Program-made: the position numbers and the translations under genes
Source of the DNA: Paracoccus isoporae
GTDB lineage: Bacteria > Pseudomonadota > Alphaproteobacteria > Rhodobacterales > Rhodobacteraceae
Assembly (NCBI RefSeq): GCF_900101865.1
Contig: NZ_FNAH01000011.1
Location: 33,520-97,519 of the forward strand
Direction of reading: 5' to 3'
DNA length: 64,000 nt
Notes under the pieces: generated by a model
Told to the model about the DNA's origin: nothing
Database searches by the model: none
The model's input: only the letters and a program-made list of their open reading frames with translations
Part shown: piece by piece, positions 32,467 to 40,624 of the stretch
Layout: the number at the start of each line of letters is the position of its first letter
Position numbering within the stretch: position 1 is the first letter of the stretch

Positions 32467-32886
32467 TCAATAGGACAGAAGGTATGGGGTGAGATAGGGA
32501 AAGATCATCGCGACGGTGACGATGGCGGTGGCAATCCAAAGAATGGATCGCATGAGTTTCCGATTTATGGGGCGCGCGCAGGTGCCATCCGCGCAGGCCT
32601 CAGTCGGGATCGGACGGTAGGCCTTGTAAAATCCATAGCCGATGCAGGCGGCACTCAGTGCGAAGGTGATCCATTTGTACTGGTAGAGAACGCCCAGCTG
32701 CGCAATGAAAACGCCGGTAACGCCGAAGCTGACCAGCACCAGCGGAAGGACGCAGCACGAGGTCATGGCAAGCGCGCCAAGCGCGCCAAGCCAGGTTGTC
32801 GCCCATGCCTTTTTGTCGGCAGCCCCTGTTTCGTCCATTGCCGTCTGCCGGCCGGCGGATGTGGTTTCAGTCATGGTTCGAATCAT
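32467..32886 (-). CDS. merT: Mercuric transport protein MerT (first copy)
   Basis: A 139-residue inner-membrane Hg(II) importer with three helices. The first carries the vicinal Cys pair in LGALAMTSCCVLPLVLVSFGVTG; a second Cys pair with spacing lies in the loop TEACADGTCARP. ATG 32886 has GAGG five bases upstream; ATG 32874 would be an alternative. First gene of the - strand mer operon, divergent from merR across the operator at 32908-32938. Confidence 0.92.
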   Translation of the reverse strand: MIRTMTETTSAGRQTAMDETGAADKKAWATTWLGALGALAMTSCCVLPLVLVSFGVTGVFIAQLGVLYQYKWITFALSAACIGYGFYKAYRPIPTEACADGTCARPINRKLMRSILWIATAIVTVAMIFPYLTPYLLSY

Positions 32887-32907
32887 CCTTGCCTCAGTGA
32901 TGACCTC

Positions 32908-32938
32908 AATCCAGGGTCTGTAGCAGGTACAGGCTCAA
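32908..32938 (-). promoter_or_regulatory. mer operator/promoter (first cluster)
   Basis: Minus strand -35 TTGAGC (32933-32938), 19-bp spacer and -10 TGGATT (32908-32913). The dyad CTGTA-5 bp-TACAG (32918-32932) is centred in the spacer as in MerR-controlled promoters. It lies between divergent merT and merR and has the same arms as the second cluster's operator. Confidence 0.85.
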
Positions 32939-32949
32939 GAGGGTCAAAC

Positions 32950-33372
32950 GTGATAAATCATCACAGATCGGTGAAGGTCCTCAGGCGCGGAGATCTGGCC
33001 AGGCTGACCGGCTGCAATCTCGAGACCATTCGCTACTACGAGAACATCGGCGTCATGCCCGAGCCGCCGCGCTCCAGCAAAAACTATCGCGTCTACGATG
33101 ATCGGCATGTCGCGCGCTTGCGCTTCATCATGCGCGCGCGCGAGCTTGGGTTCACGCTCGACGAAGTCCGCGATCTGCTCGCCTTGGTCGATGGTGGGGC
33201 CCAGACCTGCGGCGAGGTGCAGGGTCTGGCAAATTCGCATCTCGCCTCGGTCCGCGCCAAGATCGACGATCTCAAACGCATCGAACGCGTGCTGTCTTCC
33301 ACCGTAGCGCAATGCACCGGTGACGATGTCCCTGAATGCCCTGTGATCGACGCGCTGACGGAGGTGACCTGA
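32950..33372 (+). CDS. merR: Mercury-responsive regulator MerR (first copy)
   Basis: A 140-residue MerR-family protein: winged helix RRGDLARLTGCNLETIRYYENIGVMPEPPRSSKNYR, coiled coil, and the three Hg-ligand cysteines in GGAQTCGEVQGL (helix start), AQCTGDDVPECPVID. The spacing of the last two Cys (about nine residues) is the MerR type. It represses and, with Hg(II), activates the divergent merT operon. The second copy is at 59783-60196. Confidence 0.9.
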   Translation: MINHHRSVKVLRRGDLARLTGCNLETIRYYENIGVMPEPPRSSKNYRVYDDRHVARLRFIMRARELGFTLDEVRDLLALVDGGAQTCGEVQGLANSHLASVRAKIDDLKRIERVLSSTVAQCTGDDVPECPVIDALTEVT

Positions 33373-33441
33373 AAGGCCATAGTTGAGGACGCCCACGCAT
33401 GTCAGCCAAGCGTACAATGGTGCCAGCGCCGTTGTTTGCGA

Positions 33442-34434
33442 TCATTCGTTCGCCGCGGAGTCCTGCGTGTTCGCCGCATGTTCGGGGACCAGATAGCGCG
33501 GCACGATCCACAGATAGGCGACCATGCCGAAGAGCTCGAAGAGCGACTGGAAGACGATGACCACGGCCGCCACGTTCCACTCCGGTCCGAGCGCCAGCAC
33601 CAGCGGAAGTACGACGAAGGAGTTGCGGGTTCCGAGCGAGAAGATGACCGTTCGTCGCCCGCTAGTGGGCAATCTGGCCGCCCGCCCGGTCGCCGCACCC
33701 AGAAGTGCTGCGGCGACGAGGTAGGCGACGTAAACGCCCGCCACCTGCGCCAGAACCGGCAGCGCATCCCGTACCACGTCGACTTGCGAGGCCGCGATCA
33801 GGAACACCACGACAGCCAGAAGCGGAACCGGCAGCCAGGCGAGGCGATTTACTATCGTGGCCCGCTCCGGGCGCGCCTCTGCCCAACGCTCCAGCAGGAA
33901 AGCCGCTGTGAGCGGCAGCAGGATAAGCGCCGCAAAGACGGCGGCAATGCGATCGGCGGCGAGAAGCTCAAGGTATGCGTTGCCCAGAAAGAGCCAGAGG
34001 AAGAGCGGCAGACAGGCGAACTGAACCGCGAGGAGGATCGGTGTCGCGGTCGCGGCACGCACCGCATCGCCGCGACCGAGATGGGTGAATGTGATGAACC
34101 AGTCGGTGCAGGGCACCAGCAGCACGACAAGCACCCCGAGCCGAAGCGCAGGATCGTCAGGCAGGAACGCGATCAGCCCCCAGATCAGCAGCGGCACCAG
34201 GACGAAGTTGCCGATCAGCAGGGTGCCGATGAAACGCCGGTCGCGCGTCGCGCGCGGCAAGTGCGCGAGCGGCATCTGAGCGAAGGTAGTGAAAAGCATA
34301 AATCCCAGCACGGGCCACAGCAGCGCTTCTAACACCCCCGCGATACTGGGCGCGAGCGCGCCCAAGACCAGACCGGAGAGGATGGCAGCGAGATAGATCC
34401 AAGCTTGATGGCGTTCGAGATTCTGCAGCTTCAT
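33442..34434 (-). CDS. Arsenic resistance permease (ACR3/BASS family)
   Basis: A 330-residue protein with about ten hydrophobic helices. Features of the arsenite/bile-acid symporter family: VPCTDWFITFTHLGRGDAV, holding the conserved Cys, and RRTVIFSLGTRNSFVVLPLVLALG, the second conserved half. ACR3 pumps export As(III)/Sb(III). No arsR, arsC or arsH lies beside it, so this is a lone permease gene; other members of the BASS superfamily carry different anions. It reads convergently towards merR. Confidence 0.75.
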   Translation of the reverse strand: MKLQNLERHQAWIYLAAILSGLVLGALAPSIAGVLEALLWPVLGFMLFTTFAQMPLAHLPRATRDRRFIGTLLIGNFVLVPLLIWGLIAFLPDDPALRLGVLVVLLVPCTDWFITFTHLGRGDAVRAATATPILLAVQFACLPLFLWLFLGNAYLELLAADRIAAVFAALILLPLTAAFLLERWAEARPERATIVNRLAWLPVPLLAVVVFLIAASQVDVVRDALPVLAQVAGVYVAYLVAAALLGAATGRAARLPTSGRRTVIFSLGTRNSFVVLPLVLALGPEWNVAAVVIVFQSLFELFGMVAYLWIVPRYLVPEHAANTQDSAANE

Positions 34435-34541
34435 GTCCTGCCCCTGCTCTATCCGACGGCGATTTTCAAAAAGACATCATTAGACAGGCCGTTACGACAA
34501 CGGCACGTTCGTCGCTTGGAGCGTTGTATGGTCTGTCCGGT

Positions 34542-34670
34542 TTATACCCGCAGACCGGTCACGACCCAGTCGACAATGCTTTCATGGTAGTTGGGGACGC
34601 GGCGAAAGCCGAATTGTCTCAGCCGATCAGCCGAACTCTTTGACTCTGGAAAACGGCGCTCCTCACCGTT
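34542..34670 (-). pseudogene. Possible C-terminal gene remnant
   Basis: A 42-codon open stretch without a start codon, ending RQFGFRRVPNYHESIVDWVVTGLRV and a stop. The composition and protein-like periodicity suggest the tail of a degraded gene, perhaps an SDR-type oxidoreductase, but the family is not certain. It lies in the 290-bp space between the arsenic permease and the DUF1612 gene. The rest of that space shows nothing recognisable beyond an imperfect inverted repeat around 34482-34540. Confidence 0.3.
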
Positions 34671-34724
34671 TCAGCTGCGCTGCGGATAGACGCAACATGG
34701 CCGCCGCACAGATCGGTTCGACCA

Positions 34725-35792
34725 TCAGTTTGTGGCGCGCCACATTCGAAACCGTCCTTGCCCTGTTAGCTCGCGGACCAGATCCCGCGCTTCCATCCAG
34801 GCGAGGTTGCGCTGGACAGCAGCGCGGCTGGCTCCGGTCAGGGCCTCGGCCATAGGGGCAGAGACCAGGGGCCATTCGGTCAGCACTCCGCGCAGCGCTG
34901 GCGGCGTCTTGCCCGAGAGCGGGGTCATCTCGGCTTCCGCCAGCGCCGACCATGTCTCGATATCGTCGAGGTGCCGCATCGCGGTCAGGCAGGCCGTTTC
35001 CATTTTCTCGAGCCAGCGCGCCAAACGTTCAGCCGGGGGGCCGCCGGCGCGCAGCGCCCCCGCCCCACCCATGGCCAGGGGTGCGAATATTGCCCCCTCG
35101 CCCTCATGCGCGGCAATGCGCGACGCCGTGACCGCCGCTTCCATTCGGTTGCTCTGCTGTCCGAGGCCCGCGAGGCTCCAGAGGTGAAACCCCATGCAGG
35201 CACGCGTGATCGGGTGCAGGTCGGCGGCTTGCGCCATCAGGTCAAGCCACCCGCCCGCGCGATCCGCGAAGGGCTCGGCTTCATCCACCATGTTCTCGGG
35301 GTCACGGCGATCGAGGAAGGCGGACAGGTCCACCTCTGGGCCGGGACCGCCTGTAAGACGCCGCACCGCCCATCCGACACGCGCAAGCGCTGCGGTGTCG
35401 TCCTGCACGCCGGACAAGCGCATGGATATCCAGAGCGCCAGCCGATCCGGGCCAATTCGGTCGCCTGCAAACCAGCTGAGGTCTGCCGCCTCGATCAACG
35501 CAAGCCTGTGCCGCCAGCCTTCCGGGCCACGCTTCAGACGGTCGTCTAACGCCCCGATCCGGCCGGCCACACGGGCAAGGCGGGCAGCATGGCCCGCCTC
35601 GGCATGTCGCCAATCGTCGAGAACAGCGGTCTCACGCACTTCGGCCCTAGGTCCGGGCGGCAGAAAATGCGGCTCCTCTTCCATCGGACCGGGCAGGAAC
35701 CACAGGTCGCCCTCAGAAGTCTCTTCAAGCTCCTCCGCATCCTCAAGACGATCATCAAAAACACTATACTTTATAAATGCTTGAGGCTCCAT
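34725..35792 (-). CDS. DUF1612/helix-turn-helix plasmid protein
   Basis: A 355-residue protein resembling the DUF1612 (RHE_PE00001-type) family found on rhizobial and Rhodobacteraceae plasmids. The C-terminal 60 residues include a winged-helix-like segment (MAEALTGASRAAVQRNLAWMEARDLVRELTGQGRFRMW). The middle is helical and rich in Ala/Arg. It is divergent from the serine recombinase gene with 226 bp between them, a pairing that fits a regulator or accessory of recombination; function is not established. Confidence 0.7.
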   Translation of the reverse strand: MEPQAFIKYSVFDDRLEDAEELEETSEGDLWFLPGPMEEEPHFLPPGPRAEVRETAVLDDWRHAEAGHAARLARVAGRIGALDDRLKRGPEGWRHRLALIEAADLSWFAGDRIGPDRLALWISMRLSGVQDDTAALARVGWAVRRLTGGPGPEVDLSAFLDRRDPENMVDEAEPFADRAGGWLDLMAQAADLHPITRACMGFHLWSLAGLGQQSNRMEAAVTASRIAAHEGEGAIFAPLAMGGAGALRAGGPPAERLARWLEKMETACLTAMRHLDDIETWSALAEAEMTPLSGKTPPALRGVLTEWPLVSAPMAEALTGASRAAVQRNLAWMEARDLVRELTGQGRFRMWRATN

Positions 35793-35970
35793 ATGTGCAA
35801 AATATGATACTTTCGCGTTTTATCCAAGGGTTTTGTCAGGGTGCGCCTGCACACTTTATATAGCACGCGCGCGCAATGGTCTGCGAGAGCTCGCTGATCG
35901 CGCTCAGCGTAAGGGAACCAAGGGCTTTGTACTGAACAGCCCCACAGAGCCCGCACTTGCATTCACTTAC

Positions 35971-36011
35971 AAACGGTCGTTTATTAGTGATACATAAAAT
36001 TGCAAACGGCC
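35971..36011. repeat. Repeated AAACGG half-sites upstream of the recombinase
   Basis: The short dyad AAACG-GT-CGTTT (35971-35982) is followed 20 bp later by another CAAACGGCC half-site (36003-36011), directly before the recombinase start at 36019. This could be an operator or a crossover-site component for the serine recombinase. No second full copy of the dyad was seen. Confidence 0.35.
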
Positions 36012-36018
36012 AGATTTC

Positions 36019-36900
36019 ATGCCCCTGATAGGCTATGCCCGCGTTTCCACAGAGGATCAGACCCCCCTGCCCCAGTCCGAGGCGCTGCAATCGGCGGGCT
36101 GTGCCGAGATCTTTGAAGAGCACGCCTCAGGCGGCAATCGCGCGCGTCCTGTGCTCACGCGGGTGCTCGAACGCGTCCAGAGCGGCGATACGCTGGTCGT
36201 CGTGCGGATCGACCGGCTTGCGCGGTCTCTGTCGCACTTACTGGAGGTGATCGAGCGTCTGGAGGCCAAGGGAGCTTTCTTCCGCTCGCTGCAGGACCCC
36301 ATCGACACCGCCTCCCCTCAAGGAAAATTCACATTGCAGGTTCTGGGCGCCGCGGCGGAGTTCGAACGCGCGCTGATACGTGAGCGCACGAAGGCCGGGC
36401 TTGTCTCTGCGCGCGCCAAGGGCCGCGTTGGTGGCAATCCTGGGCTTCGCACCAAAGACCCCGCCGCGCTGCGCAAGGTGTGGCTGGCACGACAGGACGG
36501 CTACATGGAGCGCCTGAACGAAACCGCGCAGGATTGGGTGCCCCACGTGCGACGCCTGCGGCCGGATATGGCCTGGGAAGATGTTTTGCGAATCATTAAT
36601 GGCCCCCTGCCCCACGACCGGCACTGGACCCAAAGCCGCCTACTCCGTGCTGTGAAAGCCTATGTCCGCGACGGGTTTCTACCAGATGCTGTGCTTGGCC
36701 GCGCCGGACGCCGCGAAACCGATGACCGCCTGCCGGCTATCGTGGCTGCCATCAAAGGCTCGGACCCCGAAATAACACTGCAGGCGATCTGCGACCGGCT
36801 GGAATCGATGCGTGAGCGCACCCCTCGAGGGCGCACCAGCTGGCAGCCGTCTTCGGTCAAAATGCTGCTTGAGCGTGCGGAAAAGTTGGGGCTCCTCTGA
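36019..36900 (+). CDS. Serine recombinase (resolvase/invertase family)
   Basis: A 293-residue site-specific recombinase. The catalytic N-terminal domain reads LIGYARVSTEDQ with nucleophile Ser10, then VVVRIDRLARSLSHL, FRSLQDPIDTASPQGKF and the long E-helix FERALIRERTKAGLVSARAKGR. The C-terminal 140 residues are longer than the roughly 45-residue HTH of Tn3 resolvases and include TLQAICDRLESMRERTPRGRTSWQPSSVKMLLERA. It lies just upstream of repABC and probably resolves plasmid multimers or inverts a local segment. It is not near the Tn3-type element at 54755-60460. Confidence 0.87.
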   Translation: MPLIGYARVSTEDQTPLPQSEALQSAGCAEIFEEHASGGNRARPVLTRVLERVQSGDTLVVVRIDRLARSLSHLLEVIERLEAKGAFFRSLQDPIDTASPQGKFTLQVLGAAAEFERALIRERTKAGLVSARAKGRVGGNPGLRTKDPAALRKVWLARQDGYMERLNETAQDWVPHVRRLRPDMAWEDVLRIINGPLPHDRHWTQSRLLRAVKAYVRDGFLPDAVLGRAGRRETDDRLPAIVAAIKGSDPEITLQAICDRLESMRERTPRGRTSWQPSSVKMLLERAEKLGLL

Positions 36901-37034
36901 ACACGACACTTGTGTTGGCCTAACAGATTGCCACTAAATCTAGAAAGTGCTTGCACGAATCTGGCTGCTCGGGCAATAGTCTCGAAAAATAACGCGCGGT
37001 CACATAAAAAACGCGCCCACGGATCGGGGCAGAC

Positions 37035-38228
37035 ATGAGCGAAGCAGAACAGGATCTAGATATCGCCATCGGGCACTACGCGGAACTTCTCGCGTCGAAC
37101 CTGCATGCTCAGCGCGCTGCACACTTCCCACCAGATGCAAAGAAGGAGATGCGCACTTTGACCAGCGGCGAAGCTGCTGAGCTCCTTGGCGTCGACCATA
37201 CCTATCTTCGGAAGCTTCATCGAGAAGGAAAGATCGTTGACGTCGAGACGACGGCTGGAAGTCATCGCCGCTATACGCTCGACGATATCTGGGAAATCCG
37301 ACAGACGCTTGAAGGAAACGCAAAAAAGTCTGGAACTTACGTGCCTGGACGTCGCGACGGTGACGAGCTTCAAGTCATTTCAGTGGTGAACTTCAAGGGC
37401 GGGTCCGGCAAAACGACGACGTCTGCTCACCTCGCTCAGCGCTTGGCGCTCAAGGGGTACAGGGTTCTTGCGATCGATCTCGACCCCCAAGCATCTCTTT
37501 CGGCTCTTCACGGAATCCAGCCAGAACTCGACCTCATGGAGGGCGGAACCCTCTATGATGCCGTTCGCTATGACGATCCGGTTCCGATCGCCGAAGTGAT
37601 CCGCAAGACCTACATCCGCGGCCTTGATCTTATCCCGGGCAACCTTGAACTCATGGAGTTCGAGCACGAGACGCCTGCTGCGATCCAGCGAGGCGGAGCG
37701 AAGGCGTTCTTCGCGAGAGTTCATGACGCACTCGATAGTGTTGAAGCGAACTACGACGTTGTTGTGATCGACTGTCCGCCGCAACTTGGTTTCTTGACAA
37801 TGTCAGCACTTTCCGCGTCCTCGGGTGTGCTCGTGACGGTTCACCCGCAGATGCTTGACCTTATGTCGATGTCCCAATTCCTGCGAATGACTGCGGATCT
37901 CCTTGGAGTAATCAGGGATGCAGGCGCAAATCTGCGCTTCGATTGGCTTCGCTTCTTGCCAACGCGATACAAAGTCGGCGACGCGCCACAGACCGAAGTC
38001 ATCGCCTTCATTCGCGGGCTCTTTGGGAGGTCGGTCCTGACCAATCACATGGTTGAGTCGACCGCAATTTCTGATGCCGGCTTGACCAAGCAAACGCTCT
38101 ACGAAGCTGACAAGAAGGACTTCACGCGTCAGACGTTTGATCGTGCGATCGAATCTATGAACGCAGTGAACGATGAGATCGCTGAAATCATCCAGAACAC
38201 ATGGGGGCGGAATGGCAAGAAAGCCTAA
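37035..38228 (+). CDS. repA: RepABC partition protein RepA (ParA-type ATPase)
   Basis: A 397-residue ParA-family ATPase. An N-terminal helix-turn-helix region (SGEAAELLGVDHTYLRKLHREGKI, residues about 43-66) is followed by the deviant Walker A motif VNFKGGSGKTTTSAHL at about 118-132, Walker A' IDLDPQAS and Walker B VVVIDCPPQLGF. RepA drives segregation and, with RepB, represses the operon. The RepB start lies inside its last codons (17-bp overlap). The 134-bp region upstream should hold the operon promoter. Confidence 0.93.
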   Translation: MSEAEQDLDIAIGHYAELLASNLHAQRAAHFPPDAKKEMRTLTSGEAAELLGVDHTYLRKLHREGKIVDVETTAGSHRRYTLDDIWEIRQTLEGNAKKSGTYVPGRRDGDELQVISVVNFKGGSGKTTTSAHLAQRLALKGYRVLAIDLDPQASLSALHGIQPELDLMEGGTLYDAVRYDDPVPIAEVIRKTYIRGLDLIPGNLELMEFEHETPAAIQRGGAKAFFARVHDALDSVEANYDVVVIDCPPQLGFLTMSALSASSGVLVTVHPQMLDLMSMSQFLRMTADLLGVIRDAGANLRFDWLRFLPTRYKVGDAPQTEVIAFIRGLFGRSVLTNHMVESTAISDAGLTKQTLYEADKKDFTRQTFDRAIESMNAVNDEIAEIIQNTWGRNGKKA

Positions 38229-39141
38229 ACTTGGCCTGCCGCTGCAGACCCTTCGCAACGCTCCTGACGCTCTTGAAGGGCGCCGACTGCGTGGCGGTGT
38301 TTTTGAGATCGATCCGGTGCAGATTGTTACCGAAGGACGGTTGGATGACAGGCTTCAGATTGAAGTTGAGGGCCTGAAGAACTCTATTTCCAAGAACGGT
38401 CAGCGTGTGCCTGTCTTGGTCCGCCCACTGGAAGGCGATCGCTACAACCTGATCTATGGCCGCAGACGCTTGGAAGCATGTCGCGAACTCGGTATCAAAG
38501 TTCGAGCCATCGTCACAGAGGTTGAAGGTGATCAAGCGCTTCGAGATCAGCTTCTCGAGAACCAAGAGCGTCGTGATCTGAGCTTTATTGAACGTGCGCT
38601 TGTAGCGACGGCGCTTCTAGACGGCGACCATTTGGAAGGGGCTGAGCGCACCAATCGTGGTGTCGCCGAAGTCCTTAACCTCCACGAAGCTGGGGTTTCA
38701 CAGCTCTTGAGTGTCGTTCGGACGGTCGGCGAGGATCTCATCCAGGCAATTGGTGCAGCTCCTGGGATTGGTCGCCCGAGATGGGAAGAGCTCAAAAAGG
38801 CTTTGGGTGCCTACGACGGTGATCGGGACCAACTGCTAGCCATAGCTCATGCAGCCAAGTCCGGAAGTTCCGGCTCGGCCGATGAGGTTTCTGAGCGTGC
38901 GTTTCTCGCAGTTCTGGCAGCTGCGAAGAGCGCAGAGAAGAAAGCAAGCCCGTCTAGAAAGGGTGTGCCTGCTTTGGCGATCCCCGGTGTTGGAGCTGCG
39001 ACGGTCAAGACTAGCCGCCAAGGCAAGCAGCTCAAACTTGATCTAACTACGGATGAACCTGATTTTATCAGCTGGTTGGAGGGCAACGCCCCAAAGCTGA
39101 TTACCGAGCTTCATGAGCGCTGGAAGCGTTCAGGAGACTGA
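38212..39141 (+). CDS. repB: RepABC partition protein RepB (ParB-type)
   Basis: A 309-residue ParB-family DNA-binding protein: ParB/Srx-like N-terminal domain (ISKNGQRVPVLVRPLEGDRYNLIYGRRRLEACRELGI, then LLENQERRDLSFIERA) and a central HTH (RTNRGVAEVLNLHEAGVSQLLSVVRTVG). ATG 38212 (MARKPKLGLP) is chosen because it overlaps the repA end as in other repABC operons; the longer upstream frame has no role. It should bind palindromic parS-like sites such as those at 40563-40624. Confidence 0.92.
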   Translation: MARKPKLGLPLQTLRNAPDALEGRRLRGGVFEIDPVQIVTEGRLDDRLQIEVEGLKNSISKNGQRVPVLVRPLEGDRYNLIYGRRRLEACRELGIKVRAIVTEVEGDQALRDQLLENQERRDLSFIERALVATALLDGDHLEGAERTNRGVAEVLNLHEAGVSQLLSVVRTVGEDLIQAIGAAPGIGRPRWEELKKALGAYDGDRDQLLAIAHAAKSGSSGSADEVSERAFLAVLAAAKSAEKKASPSRKGVPALAIPGVGAATVKTSRQGKQLKLDLTTDEPDFISWLEGNAPKLITELHERWKRSGD

Positions 39142-39177
39142 GGAAGAGCAACCAACAAGAAGGAGGCACGATACAGG

Positions 39178-39218
39178 CAAAAAGAAAAAGGCCCCGAGAA
39201 GCTAGCTTCACGAGACCT
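39178..39218 (-). terminator. Rho-independent terminator of the antisense RNA
   Basis: On the minus strand the stem is built around the perfect palindrome GAAGCTAGCTTC with flanking partial pairing (39189-39218), followed by TTTTTCTTTTT (read 39188 down to 39178). The same stem on the + strand may act in repC control. Confidence 0.75.
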
Positions 39219-39269
39219 TTGTAAGGTTTCGCACCGGGATCAGCCCGCTACAAAATCTCAGTTTTCGCA
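39179..39269 (-). ncRNA. Antisense incompatibility RNA of repABC
   Basis: The 200-bp repB-repC gap contains on the minus strand a promoter (39276-39304) and, about 90 bases downstream, a hairpin plus T-rich run (39178-39218). This is where all characterised repABC operons encode the small counter-transcribed RNA that limits RepC synthesis and sets incompatibility. Ends are predicted from promoter and terminator only. Confidence 0.72.
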
Positions 39270-39275
39270 CTTCTG

Positions 39276-39304
39276 AATGTAGCGTTCTGGCCCCTACCCC
39301 GCAA
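39276..39304 (-). promoter_or_regulatory. Promoter of the antisense RNA
   Basis: Minus strand -35 TTGCGG (39299-39304) and -10 TACATT (39276-39281) with 17-bp spacing. The position near the repC start matches known repABC incRNA promoters. Confidence 0.68.
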
Positions 39305-39354
39305 GCGCAAAGCGATTCGCGGGCCCTAGAATTTTTGTCTTCGTGGACATTTTC

Positions 39355-40566
39355 ATGGAGTACACACCAATCTCGCCGTTTATGCGGCCGATTTCGCACG
39401 CCCATTTGCGCGTCATTGAGCGACCCGAGGCATCTGTTCCAGCCAGACCCGTTAACAAGTGGGAACTCCTGCGCGAGCTCTCCAAGGCGCAAGCGGCCTT
39501 TGGGGTCTCGGAACGTGATCTGACGGTTTTGCAGGGGCTCCTCAGCTTCTTTCCGGACGATGCGCTTGGCGGGAACGCCGAGATGGTCGTCTTCCCCTCG
39601 AACAAGGCGATCTGTGAGCGCCTGAATGGTATGCCCTGCTCCACGATGCGTCGTCACCTCGCGCGTCTTGTCGAGGCTGGCTTGCTCCAGCGGCGCGATA
39701 GCCCCAATGGGAAGCGCTACGTCCGTAAGCACGGCGAAGACCGCGTTGCCTTTGGCTTCGATCTTTCCCCGCTCTACTGTCAGTCCGAGGAGATAGCACG
39801 GGCCGCAGAGGCCGTACGTGAGGCTGAGGAGCGCGTCAGGCGCCTGAGAGAGGTCGTAAGCCTCATGCGCCGCGATCTCGCGGCCCTCGCCGAGTTCGGA
39901 GACGAGATGCAGCCAGGCCTAGGCTTCTGGGATCAGCTTCGCGACAGGGCTGCCCTCACAGCCCGCGCGCTTCGCCGCAAGCTTTCAGTTGAGGACCTCG
40001 CGGCCTATCGAGCCGACCTTGAAGCTCTCCTTGACCAGGCACGCAACATCATTGATGGCCCTGAAACAGAAGAAATGAACACCAATGATGCCCAATCTGA
40101 GCGTCACCATCATAATTCAAATAAAGAATCTATAGATCTTGAACCTGCTTTAGAAAAAAGCGGGGCGGCGGCGGGTGTGCCAGATGTGGATACGAATGAG
40201 CCGGTGGCTGACGTTGATGAACAGGACACAAGACACCTGCCAAAGATCCCGCTGCACCTAGTGATCGCGGCATGTCCCTCGCTCAAGACCTTCTACCAAG
40301 GTGAGATCCGGCATTGGCATCAGCTTTTCGATGCGGCGTGCCATGTGCGGCCAGCCATGGGCATCAGTGCGTCTGCATGGGAAGAAGCACAGCGTTTCAT
40401 GGGTCCGGAGCAAGCGTCGATCGTCGTTGCTGCCATGCTGGAACGCTTCGCCGACATAAGATCGCCTGGTGGATACTTGCGAGCTCTGACTGCCAAAGCT
40501 GCGGCAGGCGAGTTTTCCTGTGGCCCAATGGTCATGGCATTGATTGGCCGGCGGAACGCGGCTTAA
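39355..40566 (+). CDS. repC: RepABC replication initiator RepC
   Basis: A 403-residue RepC initiator. Typical blocks: KWELLRELSKAQAAFGVSERDLTVLQGLLSFFP, IVFPSN-like VVFPSNKAICERLNGMPCSTMRRHLARLVEAGLLQRRDSPNGKRYVRK (winged helix) and GFDLSPL. An acidic, poorly conserved linker follows (about residues 230-295), then a C-terminal domain ending SPGGYLRALTAKAAAGEFS. The origin of such plasmids lies within repC. ATG 39355 is chosen; GTG 39343 would add four residues, and neither has a strong ribosome-binding site. A GC-rich stem (39297-39321) precedes the start and fits antisense control. Confidence 0.92.
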   Translation: MEYTPISPFMRPISHAHLRVIERPEASVPARPVNKWELLRELSKAQAAFGVSERDLTVLQGLLSFFPDDALGGNAEMVVFPSNKAICERLNGMPCSTMRRHLARLVEAGLLQRRDSPNGKRYVRKHGEDRVAFGFDLSPLYCQSEEIARAAEAVREAEERVRRLREVVSLMRRDLAALAEFGDEMQPGLGFWDQLRDRAALTARALRRKLSVEDLAAYRADLEALLDQARNIIDGPETEEMNTNDAQSERHHHNSNKESIDLEPALEKSGAAAGVPDVDTNEPVADVDEQDTRHLPKIPLHLVIAACPSLKTFYQGEIRHWHQLFDAACHVRPAMGISASAWEEAQRFMGPEQASIVVAAMLERFADIRSPGGYLRALTAKAAAGEFSCGPMVMALIGRRNAA

Positions 40567-40576
40567 CAGCTGTTAA
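40563..40576. repeat. parS-like palindrome 1
   Basis: TTAACAGCTGTTAA, a perfect 14-bp palindrome that includes the repC stop codon. Its core AACAGCTGTT resembles RepB-binding parS sites of repABC plasmids (GTTnnnnGCnnnnAAC type). A second copy follows 30 bp later. Confidence 0.72.
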
Positions 40577-40606
40577 ACTCCGATCTCGTGCGGCTGGCAT
40601 GGCATA

Positions 40607-40624
40607 ACTTAACAGCTGTTAAGT
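40607..40624. repeat. parS-like palindrome 2
   Basis: A perfect 18-bp palindrome, ACTTAACAGCTGTTAAGT, sharing the 14-bp core of the copy at 40563-40576. Two copies directly after repC fit a plasmid-specific centromere bound by RepB and define the compatibility group. Confidence 0.75.

Noticed and set aside
28331..33372. Tn3-type ends around the first mer cluster
   Set aside because: No GGGG...TTAAG repeat pair or target duplication was found near either side.
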